A stretch of 64,000 nt of DNA from JBDWFY01 sp965275915 (GTDB lineage: Bacteria > Pseudomonadota > Alphaproteobacteria > Rhizobiales > Stappiaceae): assembly GCA_965275915.1 (NCBI GenBank), contig CBDHYI010000003.1:248001-312000 (forward strand), in the 5' to 3' direction. Below the pieces are notes generated by a model. The model was not told the DNA's origin and did not search any database. It was given only the letters and a program-made list of their open reading frames with translations. The position numbers and the translations under genes are program-made. Positions 1 through 8,571 of the stretch are shown piece after piece; within the stretch, counting starts at the first letter, position 1, and every line of letters begins with the position of its first letter.

Positions 1-2
1 GA

Positions 3-425
3 AGCGGGTGCTTTGTTTCTTTGCTTGTGCATTTCAATGGTGAGTTAGCGCGCTATAGCAACGTGTACCATTCAACATGGGCAGCACATGCTACCGGAAG
101 CCTTGCTGCTTTGGCTTTGTTGATGGTTTTTGCTCGTGGACGCATCGTTGGGCCCATGTTCAAGTCCGGAGCACCTGTTTGGGCTTATCTCGGCGGATTC
201 TTCGGCGCCTTTATAACACTGTTGACGACTTTTGCCGTCAACTCCACCATAAGTCTCTCCGGCACACTTGCATTGGTGCTGACAGGTCAAACAGCATTCG
301 GGCTTGCTGCAGATCGTTGGGGGTTGTTCGGTTTAAAGCAGCGTTCGCTGGAACGGCGCGAATACATTGCGGTTGGGCTGATCCTCACCGGTAATCTGAT
401 GATCATCTTGGCAGGTCCACCATGA
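3..425 (+). CDS. DMT-superfamily YdcZ/DUF606-like membrane protein, N-terminus cut by window edge
   Basis: The frame is open from base 3, so the gene probably starts upstream of the window; the first in-frame start-type codon inside the window is TTG at 21. The product has about four hydrophobic helices separated by short loops, the pattern of the roughly 140-residue YdcZ (DUF606) half-transporters of the drug/metabolite superfamily. The visible start, with an asparagine-rich amphipathic turn followed by Gly-Ser-Leu-Ala hydrophobics, matches the end of the first helix of that family, so about 10-20 residues are missing. Its stop codon overlaps the start of the next gene by four bases (ATGA), which predicts translational coupling and a heteromeric pair. 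The substrate is unknown. Family assignment is by eye. Confidence 0.75.
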   Translation, partial: SGCFVSLLVHFNGELARYSNVYHSTWAAHATGSLAALALLMVFARGRIVGPMFKSGAPVWAYLGGFFGAFITLLTTFAVNSTISLSGTLALVLTGQTAFGLAADRWGLFGLKQRSLERREYIAVGLILTGNLMIILAGPP

Positions 426-844
426 TTTGGCCCGTGACCGCCGCCTGCGCTGCAGGAATCCTCATAGGCCTCGCGCGACAAGTCAACGGCCGACTCAGCC
501 TTGTGACGTCGCCGCTTGTCGCGTCGACATGGAGTCACCTGATCGGCCTATTTGCCTTATCGGCCGCCGGTATCTGGCTCGGCAACCTATTTCCGCATGG
601 CTCTGCAGAGGCACCCTGGTATACCTATCTGGGTGGTCCACTTAGCGTGGCTTATGTTGTGTGTGGTAGCTGGTCGATTGTTCGAATTGGAGCCGCCCGA
701 ACAGCCCTTTTGATAGTCAGTGGTCAGTTAGCATCTGGTGTCGCCATTGACATTGCGCATTCATTCCACTCGTCATCCTGGTTGTTGTTTTTAGGTGTTG
801 TTATGATTTGTATTGGTGTCGTATTGATGCAGAATCGGCAATAG
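422..844 (+). CDS. DMT-superfamily YdcZ/DUF606-like membrane protein, second half of pair
   Basis: A 140-residue protein with four predicted membrane helices. It begins with a hydrophobic helix ending in a Gly-Arg-Leu-Ser segment, the position where YdcZ proteins carry their conserved N-x-x-L turn. It starts inside the stop codon of the preceding homologous gene, so the two are almost certainly co-translated and may form an antiparallel heterodimer like other paired small multidrug or DMT proteins. This could be an exporter or importer of a small metabolite. A link to the biosynthetic-looking locus downstream is only inferred from proximity, because the next gene runs on the opposite strand and ends 100 bp away. 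Confidence 0.8.
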   Translation: MIWPVTAACAAGILIGLARQVNGRLSLVTSPLVASTWSHLIGLFALSAAGIWLGNLFPHGSAEAPWYTYLGGPLSVAYVVCGSWSIVRIGAARTALLIVSGQLASGVAIDIAHSFHSSSWLLFLGVVMICIGVVLMQNRQ

Positions 845-945
845 TCAGTTTCTTTGAGTGCCCTGGTTGCAAGGCAGGCTGCGTAAACAGCGATCCGACA
901 AACATCGATACGAGCGACAAAGTTTGTTTCCAAATTGGCAAAAAA

Positions 946-2151
946 TCAAAGTTTGTGCGGGGAACCTCGAAAGTTACCCTCAACGGCATAGCTCAAGAAT
1001 GCCTTTGCATCACGGAGACACTGCTCATTTGCCAAACTGTTTTCAACGGATGGTGGCTTGAAATCGGGATATTTGAGTTTGTTTGCACGAAATTGGCTAT
1101 TAGCAACATCGTAAATTGAAAGTGCCGCGTCGGTACACAGAAAAGAAGTAATTGAGGGTTCACGATGGACGGTCAGACCGTCGGCTGACACGTAGAACGG
1201 ATCGGATTGTCTACCGACATCATCGGTTTTGCTCATTTTGGCATAGAAATCCGCATAAGCGGCGTTAAGTTGATTAAAGTAGTCGAGCCCAATAACTGAT
1301 GCGGCAATCGGCGCCGGCGACATAGGTGAGTTCTTGCGATCTCGACCTGCGAGATTGAACATCATGTTCCCCACCTCGTGTATGCCTGGGTCTGCTTGTA
1401 GGTACACGACTCGCTTTATCCGCCCCCACATCATCATGCCGGTACACTGTGGACAGGATTGCAGGGACGTATAAATTGTAACGTCCTCCAGCAATGACAA
1501 CCTGTTTTCCCGAGGAATTGTCCGTCCAGTTTTCCAATCGAACAAGTCAATTTCCATGTTGAACAAACGTTGAATCAACCGAGCCTCAGCGTGCTCAAAC
1601 AAACTTCTTGGAAAGTCGGTACAATGAAATTCAAAGTCGATTATTTCGCCTCGGGCGGAGACAGCGATACACGCGACATTGTGTCCAATATATCGATCTC
1701 CATCATCAAATTCTGGGCCAGTAACTCCATCTGTGGAATCACACTCATAGTTGCAGCCTTTGCTGCCCGGATTCCAATTGGCCACTTTTTGCATGGCACG
1801 ATACGGATAGGTGCCTGACACACCGTATTTGTTTCCATTCCAAAAATGCCTGATTACAGACATCAGGAGTAGACTATATACTCGATGGCGTTCAGTTATG
1901 GCTTCATTCGCCAGTTCTGGTAAGTGCTCACAGATATCAACAGTTGCTAACTCCTGAACGGTCTTTCGCCAGTATGTTGCCAACGGTACCGTCAAACTCA
2001 AAACAGGCGGAGTTGTTGGTGAAATCGTGCCAGCTCCAGAGACAGTATTTACGGCTCTTGCATAAGTGTGGCCAAACGTTGTTTGTGGGTCTTTTGACAA
2101 AGTAAACAATAGCCTTGAAATACGATTGACTGAGCATTGGCTGGCCGCCAA
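946..2151 (-). CDS. CDA-fold (cytidine/deoxycytidylate deaminase-like) protein
   Basis: A 401-residue protein with a zinc-dependent deaminase signature in its middle: His-Ala-Glu at residues 187-189 (metal ligand and proton-shuttling Glu) and Cys-Pro-Gln-Cys at 233-236 (two further zinc ligands). The residue before the first Cys is Ser rather than the usual Pro. The 150-residue N-terminal and roughly 150-residue C-terminal regions are not recognised and make it much longer than a simple CDA or dCMP deaminase. It lies 88 bp downstream of nrdB on the same strand, probably the last gene of an nrdA-nrdB-deaminase operon, so a nucleotide or nucleoside substrate is likely but not proven. Alternatives are a base-modifying enzyme for a natural product or a dNTP-depleting defence protein. 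The catalytic motif is clear and the substrate is unknown. Confidence 0.75.
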   Translation of the reverse strand: MAASQCSVNRISRLLFTLSKDPQTTFGHTYARAVNTVSGAGTISPTTPPVLSLTVPLATYWRKTVQELATVDICEHLPELANEAITERHRVYSLLLMSVIRHFWNGNKYGVSGTYPYRAMQKVANWNPGSKGCNYECDSTDGVTGPEFDDGDRYIGHNVACIAVSARGEIIDFEFHCTDFPRSLFEHAEARLIQRLFNMEIDLFDWKTGRTIPRENRLSLLEDVTIYTSLQSCPQCTGMMMWGRIKRVVYLQADPGIHEVGNMMFNLAGRDRKNSPMSPAPIAASVIGLDYFNQLNAAYADFYAKMSKTDDVGRQSDPFYVSADGLTVHREPSITSFLCTDAALSIYDVANSQFRANKLKYPDFKPPSVENSLANEQCLRDAKAFLSYAVEGNFRGSPHKL

Positions 2152-2239
2152 CTACATAGTGGATGCGTGTAAAGTAGGCTTCACAGCAGAATTACAGGCT
2201 CTCGCCCCGAACACCACAGAAGAAATTTTCTCGGGGCTA

Positions 2240-3367
2240 TCAATCCCATTGTAGAGCTCCCCCGTTTTGGTATTCGATGACCCTGGTCTCGAAAAAGTTC
2301 TTTTCCTTCTTCAGATCCATCGCCTCGCTCATCCACGGGAACGGGTTCTCGGTTTGGACAAAGACGGGCATTAATCCAAGCTGGGCGCAGCGCCGGTTGG
2401 CAATGAAGTGCATGTATTGCTCACACAGTGCGGCGTTCAGGCCAAGAAATCCGTTCGGCATAGTGTCACGGCCATAGGCCGCTTCCAGATCCGCGGCATG
2501 TTTGAGCATAGAGCGGACCTCGTCCTGAAATGCCGCGGTCCACAGATGCGGGTTCTCATGGCGGATCTGGTTGACGACATCAATGCCGAAATTGAGGTGA
2601 ATGGACTCGTCGCGCAGGATGTATTGGTACTGTTCGGCGATGCCGACCATCTTGTTGCGCCGGCCAAGCGAAAGGATTTGCGCGAAGCCGGTGTAGAACC
2701 ACATGCCCTCAAAGATCACATAGAAGGCGACCAAGTCGCGCAGGAACGCCTGGTCGGCCTCGGGTGTGCCGGTCGAAAAATCAGGATCGTCAAGATGTTT
2801 GGTGAAGTCGAGAGCCCATGCTGCCTTGTCGGTGATCGAGGGCACTTCGCGATACATGTTGAACAGTTCCCCTTCGTCGAGGCCCAGACTGTCGACGATG
2901 TATTGGAACGTGTGGGTGTGAACTGCTTCTTCGAAAGCCTGGCGCAGCAGATATTGCCGGCATTCGGGGTTGGTCAGGTGGCGATAGATCGCCAGCACGA
3001 TGTTGTTGGCGACCAGTGATTCCGAGACGGCAAAGAAGCCCAGATTTCGCTTGATCATCCGTCGCTCGTCTTCGGTCAGGCCGTCCTTTGATTTCCAAAG
3101 AGCAAGATCGGCCTGCATGGATACCTCGGTCGGCATCCAGTGATTATTGCAGCCTGCCAGATACCTCTCCCAGGCCCAATGATATTTGAGCGGTAGCAGT
3201 TGGTTGACATCAGCACGGGCATTGATCATGCGCTTGTCGTCGACGCAAACAGGCGCCGCTCCGCGATGGATTTCGCCAAGGCCCGTGTTGTCTTGGGGGT
3301 CCACCACCGGCAGTGCGGGATTGGGACTTGTTTTCAGTGAGGGTTTTTGAGCAGATCGGTCAAGCAT
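2240..3367 (-). CDS. nrdB: class Ic ribonucleotide reductase, small (radical-generating) subunit
   Basis: A 375-residue R2 protein that makes and stores the oxidising equivalent for the NrdA subunit in dNTP synthesis. All six metal ligands are visible: Glu116, Glu147, His150, Glu220, Glu254 and His257. The position of the radical tyrosine (E. coli Tyr122) is Phe154, within the motif EEAVHTHTF. This is the hallmark of class Ic R2 proteins such as the Chlamydia enzyme, which use a Mn/Fe centre instead of a tyrosyl radical. The C-terminal part, with its PFPWMSE and NFFETRV motifs, also resembles the chlamydial protein as I remember it. It follows nrdA by 86 bp on the same strand. Sampled stretches look more GC-rich (about 53-60%) than nrdA (about 43-55%), so the two genes may have different histories. 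Confidence 0.96.
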   Translation of the reverse strand: MLDRSAQKPSLKTSPNPALPVVDPQDNTGLGEIHRGAAPVCVDDKRMINARADVNQLLPLKYHWAWERYLAGCNNHWMPTEVSMQADLALWKSKDGLTEDERRMIKRNLGFFAVSESLVANNIVLAIYRHLTNPECRQYLLRQAFEEAVHTHTFQYIVDSLGLDEGELFNMYREVPSITDKAAWALDFTKHLDDPDFSTGTPEADQAFLRDLVAFYVIFEGMWFYTGFAQILSLGRRNKMVGIAEQYQYILRDESIHLNFGIDVVNQIRHENPHLWTAAFQDEVRSMLKHAADLEAAYGRDTMPNGFLGLNAALCEQYMHFIANRRCAQLGLMPVFVQTENPFPWMSEAMDLKKEKNFFETRVIEYQNGGALQWD

Positions 3368-3453
3368 TTTGTTTCTCCAATTTGCATCGTCTCAAATCAC
3401 AAGCCCTTGTTTTGGCTGTAGCTCAGTGTGAATTTCGGAGAGATATGACAGAT

Positions 3454-6354
3454 TCATTGGCATGCTTCGCAACCGGGGTCGTCAATCGCACAGGATAGAT
3501 TTCCGTCATGATCAGGTTGCGGAGCGGCATGTTCTGGCACTATGTGGTTTGCAGCGGAAACAGCGTTTAGTTTTCCATCAGTAGCGAGTAATGTTGATTT
3601 CTCCACATGCGTTGCTGAACGTGTCCTCAAATAGTAGGTCGTTTTCAATCCCATATGCCAAGCAAATCGGTATAACTCATCGAGCTTTTTGCCCGATGCG
3701 CTTGCCAAATATAGATTTAGGGACTGAGACTGATCGAGCCATTTTTGCCGCCGTGATGCGGCTTTGACCAACCATTCTGAGTCAATCTCAAATGCGGTTG
3801 CGTAGAGTGACTTCAGCTCATCTGGAATGCGGTCAATCTGCCCAATTGATCCATCGAAGTACTTTAGATCAGCTATCATAACTTCATCCCACAAACCTAG
3901 TGCCTTTAGATCATTCACAAGGGCAGCATTAACAACCGTAAAGTCCCCGGACATGTTAGATTTTACAAAGAGGTTTTGATAAGCAGGTTCGACGGATTGC
4001 ATGACGCCGCAAATGTTGGAAATTGTTGCAGTGGGGGCAATTGCCATCGTGTTGGAGTTACGCATTCCGTTCTTAATGACTGTGGCACGTAGCAGATCCC
4101 AGTCGAGGGATGAGGACGTATCCATTTGGATGCCTTCTGGACGAGCTTCGTCCATCAATTTAATCGAATCCAGTGGTAGGACCCCTTGGGACCACAGCGA
4201 ACCATCATAGCTGGGGTAAGGGCCATGCTCAGCAGCTAGTCTCGCCGATGCTGAAATAGCAAAATAACTTATTGCTTCAGCGCAGCGGTCAGCAAATGTG
4301 ACTGCAGCTTCCGAAGCGTAAGGGATGTGCAACCGATGCAAGGCGTCTTGAAAGCCCATCATTCCGAGACCCACCGGACGGTGCTGGAGATTGGCGTTTT
4401 CTGCTTCTGGAATTGTGTAAAAATTGACGTCGATAACATTGTCGAGCATTCGCATCGCAGTGGTTACCGTTTTCTCCAGCTTTCTAAGATCTAGTCCGCC
4501 CTTTGTTAAATGATTGACCAGGTTGATTGATCCGAGATTGCAAACCGCGACTTCCTCAGCTGATGTATTTAGTGTTATTTCGGTACATAGATTTGATGAA
4601 TGAACGACACCGGTATGGCGTTGAGGTGATCGGATATTGCAGGGGTCTTTAAACGTGATCCAGGGGTGTCCTGTTTCAAACAACATCGTCAGCATTTTTC
4701 GCCACAAATCCTTTGCTCGAATCCGCCGAAACACCCTGATGTCACCCTCGGATGCCCGTTGTTCATATTCTTCATACGCCGTTTTGAACGCCGAGCCGTA
4801 TAGATCATGCAAATCGGGTGTTTCGTCGGGCGAAAACAGGGTCCATTCGTCATTGGATTCTACCCGCTCCATAAACAAATCCGGAATCCAGTTTGCGGTG
4901 CTCATGTCATGAGTACGCCGCCGATCATCACCAGTGTTTTTCCGAAGTTCGAGGAATTCTTCGATGTCAATGTGCCAGGATTCAACATAGGCACAGACCG
5001 CCCCCTTACGCTTACCTCCTTGGTTGACAGCGACGGCGGTATCGTTGGCAACCTTCAGAAATGGTACAAGGCCTTGGCTCTCGCCATTCGTGCCGTTAAT
5101 TCTAGCCCCCAGGCCGCGTACCTGTGTCCAATCGTTGCCCAAACCACCTGAGTATTTCGCCAAGAGGGCATTGTCTTTCACCGATTTGAAGATGCCGCTT
5201 AGATTGTCAGATACGGTGCTCAGAAAACAGGACGATAGTTGAGGTCTGAGCGTACCAGAATTGAACAATGTCGGCGTGGAGGTCATAAAGTTGAAAGTTG
5301 AAAGCTGTTCATAAAACTCGATGGCTCGGGCTTCTCTATCAGTTTCGTTCAAAGCAAGACCCATCGAGACACGCATGAAAAAGGCTTGCGGCAGTTCAAA
5401 TCGCTTACCTTCGCATGTCAGGAAGTATCGATCATACAAAGTTTGTAAGCCGAGGAATTGGAATTGCATATCGCGGTTTGCATCCAAGGTCTCCGCCAGC
5501 CTTTTCAGATCAAATTCAGCTAATTCGGGATGGAGCAGTTTCGCTCTGATGCCCGATTTAATGAACCTCGGAAAATACTTGGAGTAGCATTGCGTTATTT
5601 CTTCCGGTGTTGCCTGTTCTGGTTTGCCGTAGACGAATGATAGCGCTTCTTGACGGAGGCGGTTTAATAGTAGGCGAGCTGCAACATATGCATAATCTGG
5701 TTCAGTCTCTATCAGGGTGCGTGCTGCTAGAGTCAGCACCACAGCGACCTCGTCATGCGAAATTCCATCATATAGGCTCAATCGAGCCTCCTGTAGAACG
5801 GGTTCACGAGACACCGAATTCAGGCCTTCACAGGCTTTCGTGACCAGATTCGATAATCGGATTTCATCAAGCGGAATGAGGTCCCCGTTGTCTGCTCTAA
5901 CGCGCAAGTTCCGAGTTGTCCGCGCGTTTGGTTCATTGCTCTTTGGGTCGCGATCTTGGTTCTGCTGTTCGCGATATAGAACGTAGGCCCGAGCAACCTT
6001 GTGATGTTCGTTACGCATGAGTGCCAGCTCGACCTGGTCTTGAATATCTTCAATATTGAATGCTCGACCCTCATGAGCTCTTCGAGTTAATGCATCTACA
6101 ACTTGAGCTGTCAGCTGTTCGACTGCTTGATGAACGCGTCGTGACCCGGATGCAGCTGAGCCCTCCACGCTAAGGAACGCCTTGGCTAAAGCGACAGAAA
6201 TTTTGGTAGGGTCAAACGGGGTGATTGCACCGCTTCGGCGAATAACTTGATATCCAGCGTCATTTGACGTGGACGCGTTTGTCATCGGAATGGAGTTTTC
6301 CATCCTCATATTTCCAGTAGATCGGTAAACTGTGTCGGTCATTGCAAATCCCAT
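3454..6354 (-). CDS. nrdA: class I ribonucleoside-diphosphate reductase, large (catalytic) subunit
   Basis: A 966-residue alpha subunit that reduces ribonucleoside diphosphates to deoxy forms. The N-terminus holds an ATP-cone (about residues 35-125, beginning with the RRSGAITPFD motif) and a second, more diverged cone-like segment (about 145-240). The catalytic elements are present: the SSCFLSTV cysteine, the N-L-C-T-E active-site pentapeptide, the AVCNLGS partner cysteine and the Tyr-Tyr radical relay in KTTYYLRT. The tail ends in Cys-Ala-Ile-Asp-Asp-Pro-Gly-Cys-Glu-Ala-Cys, providing redox cysteines for thioredoxin-type reduction. The chosen start follows a weak AAGAG ribosome site; an ATG four codons later is also possible. 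It is the first gene of the operon with nrdB. Two NrdR-box-like sites lie about 275-320 bp upstream. Confidence 0.97.
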   Translation of the reverse strand: MGFAMTDTVYRSTGNMRMENSIPMTNASTSNDAGYQVIRRSGAITPFDPTKISVALAKAFLSVEGSAASGSRRVHQAVEQLTAQVVDALTRRAHEGRAFNIEDIQDQVELALMRNEHHKVARAYVLYREQQNQDRDPKSNEPNARTTRNLRVRADNGDLIPLDEIRLSNLVTKACEGLNSVSREPVLQEARLSLYDGISHDEVAVVLTLAARTLIETEPDYAYVAARLLLNRLRQEALSFVYGKPEQATPEEITQCYSKYFPRFIKSGIRAKLLHPELAEFDLKRLAETLDANRDMQFQFLGLQTLYDRYFLTCEGKRFELPQAFFMRVSMGLALNETDREARAIEFYEQLSTFNFMTSTPTLFNSGTLRPQLSSCFLSTVSDNLSGIFKSVKDNALLAKYSGGLGNDWTQVRGLGARINGTNGESQGLVPFLKVANDTAVAVNQGGKRKGAVCAYVESWHIDIEEFLELRKNTGDDRRRTHDMSTANWIPDLFMERVESNDEWTLFSPDETPDLHDLYGSAFKTAYEEYEQRASEGDIRVFRRIRAKDLWRKMLTMLFETGHPWITFKDPCNIRSPQRHTGVVHSSNLCTEITLNTSAEEVAVCNLGSINLVNHLTKGGLDLRKLEKTVTTAMRMLDNVIDVNFYTIPEAENANLQHRPVGLGMMGFQDALHRLHIPYASEAAVTFADRCAEAISYFAISASARLAAEHGPYPSYDGSLWSQGVLPLDSIKLMDEARPEGIQMDTSSSLDWDLLRATVIKNGMRNSNTMAIAPTATISNICGVMQSVEPAYQNLFVKSNMSGDFTVVNAALVNDLKALGLWDEVMIADLKYFDGSIGQIDRIPDELKSLYATAFEIDSEWLVKAASRRQKWLDQSQSLNLYLASASGKKLDELYRFAWHMGLKTTYYLRTRSATHVEKSTLLATDGKLNAVSAANHIVPEHAAPQPDHDGNLSCAIDDPGCEACQ

Positions 6355-6624
6355 TGCACTCTTGGAGATAGTGCTCTTCGGTTGGCCGTGAGTGCGTTTT
6401 TTACCTCGCCAAAGTCGCTACGAAACATGGTGCTCTTGGTCCGAAAATCCTCCAGTCTCAAAATCTTGAGTTGTTAAAATGCTACTTCTTGATAATCTGA
6501 ATACCACTAAAATGAGAGAAATTGACATTATTATGACGTAAAGACCTGTGTTTCTGCGTCCGATAGCTAGGTCGATTATGCGGCAACAAACACGCAAAGT
6601 AGTAAGGTCGAAATTTATCATTTT

Positions 6625-6640
6625 TTGCTATATATAGATA
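6625..6640. promoter_or_regulatory. candidate NrdR box 1
   Basis: A 16-bp site whose central ten bases, CTATATATAG at 6628-6637, match the core of the NrdR-box consensus (CwAtATaTwG) at every position; the outer bases do not match well. It is paired with a second site 31 bp away. NrdR is the ATP-cone repressor that controls ribonucleotide reductase genes in most bacteria. The consensus is recalled from memory. Confidence 0.6.
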
Positions 6641-6655
6641 TTTGATGATCAATAA

Positions 6656-6671
6656 TAACTATATGTAGATG
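6656..6671. promoter_or_regulatory. candidate NrdR box 2
   Basis: The core CTATATGTAG at 6659-6668 matches nine of ten positions of the NrdR-box core. Centre-to-centre distance to box 1 is 31 bp, about three helical turns, which is the classic spacing of tandem NrdR boxes. The pair sits 270-320 bp upstream of nrdA and 255-300 bp upstream of the divergent gene, so either or both could be controlled. Confidence 0.6.
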
Positions 6672-6926
6672 ATATCTAATCTCGACTCACCGTGAGGTCA
6701 AAACTTCAGCACTATTATTCGGACCGGGCAACATAATTTCACCAAATTGCACACGCCTAAATGCCATTCATGGTGGTAAAATAACAGAGTGTAGACTAAT
6801 TGATTGTACCATTATTATGAGAATTTATACGCAGGCTCCTACCCATACCTGCGAGGGACTTCCTGAGTTGTGATACCTCAAGTGCCGACGGCAACTTGGT
6901 AGTGTAGACGTAGAGGTGAGCAGACG

Positions 6927-7877
6927 ATGTCACACGTTCTTTCTTTGCCTACAATTTCGGCTAATCGCAGCTTCTCGGAGACAAAGATCACACAGCTCAA
7001 AAATCAGCTGTCCCGAGAAAATTGTGGCGCCGACGTGTCAGTTGCCGCGGCCGGTTCATTGGGACGCTTAGAAGCTTCAGAACAATCTGACCTGGATTAC
7101 ATCCTCATAGGGTACAGGGATCATCCTGACTTAAGGGTGCGCATCCACGATTCGGCGGCGAGAATTGGATTGAAAAAACCAAATCCGCAAGGTGTGTTTG
7201 TCGGGTATGCGAACCCATCTTCTTTGACCCAGCGAATTGGCAAAACCACAGATACATACGACGAACTCAGTCGTAGAATGCTGTTGTTGCTGGAAAGCCA
7301 GCCAATTTACAATGATGCCCGTGTCTTCGACTTGATCACTTTGTTAACGGAGACCTATCTAAAGCGGGAAGCAGGAAGGTGTTCTTTTTCGTTTCTTGTG
7401 AATGACCTAAATAGATATTTTCGAACAATCTGCGTTAACAACGAGTCCAAAGTAAAAGAGGAGCCCCGGAAATGGGCGGTTCGTAATACGAAGTTGAAGC
7501 ACAGTAGAATCATCATGTACTGTGGATTGCTTTTTTTAATCGCCCGCGCAAGTGGACTTCCCCCCAAGACAGCCTACGGTTGGTTTTCTGAGCACCTAAA
7601 ACTAACTCCGTTGGAGCGCATCGCCAGGGTTTATGAAGAAGCGGACGATTCTGGATTTCACATTGTAGCGACAGCCTACAACAAGTTCCTAGAGCACCTT
7701 TCAGACCAGACAATTAGGGATGAACTAAACGCACTATCTTACACGGAGAGAAACTCGAGTGAGATATTCGTTGAGCTGCAGCAAAATTCAAACCTCATGA
7801 TTGAAGAGCTGTGTCGCTTTCTCTTCTCCCATAGTGAACGATGGGGCCCCCGATTTCTCTCACGATTGGTTCTCTAA
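6927..7877 (+). CDS. nucleotidyltransferase-fold protein
   Basis: A 316-residue protein with a Pol-beta-type nucleotidyltransferase signature near its N-terminus: Ala-Gly-Ser-Leu-Gly-Arg at about residues 42-47, then Ser-Asp-Leu-Asp at about 54-57. This corresponds to the GS...DxD active site with its first two metal-binding carboxylates. The rest is mostly helical and unrecognised. It has a strong ribosome site and is the first gene of a tight plus-strand set; the next gene starts one base after its stop. It could transfer NMP to a small molecule, protein or RNA. Antibiotic nucleotidyltransferases, DUF294-like proteins and MNT-type antitoxins share this fold. Being grouped with a phosphatase and a glycosyltransferase favours small-molecule metabolism, but that is inference. 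Confidence 0.7.
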   Translation: MSHVLSLPTISANRSFSETKITQLKNQLSRENCGADVSVAAAGSLGRLEASEQSDLDYILIGYRDHPDLRVRIHDSAARIGLKKPNPQGVFVGYANPSSLTQRIGKTTDTYDELSRRMLLLLESQPIYNDARVFDLITLLTETYLKREAGRCSFSFLVNDLNRYFRTICVNNESKVKEEPRKWAVRNTKLKHSRIIMYCGLLFLIARASGLPPKTAYGWFSEHLKLTPLERIARVYEEADDSGFHIVATAYNKFLEHLSDQTIRDELNALSYTERNSSEIFVELQQNSNLMIEELCRFLFSHSERWGPRFLSRLVL

Positions 7878-7878
7878 G

Positions 7879-8556
7879 ATGAGGCCAACAACATCGCGGA
7901 AAACCGCGCCCTTCGAACCAAGAATTTATGACTGGGATGACCTATGTTCCCGCCTCCCAAGGGAAACCGCTCCTAATCGTCGGATAGTATTTGTGAGGCA
8001 CGGCGAGAGTGTTTCAAACCGCAAGGGTCGAATTTCCGGCACCTATGATTCCCGGCTCACTCCACTGGGGCGCAATCAGGCTCTTGAGCTTGCCAACATT
8101 CTTCCTTCAGAAATATGCGCCGCTTATTCGAGCGACCTAACGCGGGCGCGAATGACGGGCAAAATAGCCCTCAGTGATCGAAAACCGCGTTTGACAATCC
8201 TACTCGACAAACGAATTCGGGAAGTCGCTCAAGGAGAATTGGAAGGTAAGAGGAGACGATTTATTCAGGAATATGCGAATGGTGATATCGACTATGCGCC
8301 GACAGGAGGAGAAACCTATCGTTCAGCGGCGCAGAGGGTCGTATCGTTTGTGATCGATACATATCAACTGTTTGGTTCCGAGACGTGTAAGAGTGCTCTC
8401 CTTGTGTTCACTCACGCAGGAGTCATTCGCATAGCCAACTGTTTGTTTAATTCCGGAAAAAGGCCGTCGCAGGTGTTTGAGCCCGCGCCAGGCAACGGGA
8501 CGTTGTTCTCTACAACATTTGCCGAACTGCACATTCACAGGGACTGGTATTCCTGA
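7879..8556 (+). CDS. histidine phosphatase (phosphoglycerate-mutase-like) family protein
   Basis: A 225-residue protein of the branch-1 histidine phosphatase superfamily. The phosphate-accepting histidine is in the motif VFVRHGES near residue 38. The second catalytic histidine is in the LVFTHAGVIR motif in the C-terminal third, and the acidic residue is in the REVAQGELEG segment. The start at 7879 was chosen because it lies one base after the preceding stop; a longer frame back to 7801 would overlap the previous gene by 77 bp. The overall pattern resembles cobalamin-phosphate or fructose-2,6-bisphosphate phosphatases. In this locus it probably removes a phosphate from a pathway intermediate, but its substrate cannot be read from the sequence. 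Confidence 0.85.
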   Translation: MRPTTSRKTAPFEPRIYDWDDLCSRLPRETAPNRRIVFVRHGESVSNRKGRISGTYDSRLTPLGRNQALELANILPSEICAAYSSDLTRARMTGKIALSDRKPRLTILLDKRIREVAQGELEGKRRRFIQEYANGDIDYAPTGGETYRSAAQRVVSFVIDTYQLFGSETCKSALLVFTHAGVIRIANCLFNSGKRPSQVFEPAPGNGTLFSTTFAELHIHRDWYS

Positions 8557-8571
8557 GGCTGGTAATCTGCC

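Larger units (their letters stand above)
6355..6926. promoter_or_regulatory. AT-rich divergent promoter region between nrdA and the nucleotidyltransferase gene
   Basis: This 570-bp stretch has no convincing gene; the short minus-strand frame at 6418-6621 lacks a recognisable product. It separates two divergent transcription units, nrdA-nrdB-deaminase to the left and the four-gene plus-strand set to the right, and is clearly richer in A+T than its flanks. It holds the two NrdR-box-like palindromes annotated separately. The right-hand gene has a good ribosome site (GAGGTGAG) just before 6927. Confidence 0.6.

Noticed and set aside
2408..3019. 203-codon frame antisense to nrdB
   Set aside because: Complementary shadow of a certain gene with no ribosome site or recognised product.
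946..6354. The idea that nrdAB serves only a biosynthetic pathway
   Set aside because: Intact catalytic residues and NrdR-box-like sites also fit an ordinary dNTP-making reductase, so the cluster role is kept as a hypothesis only.
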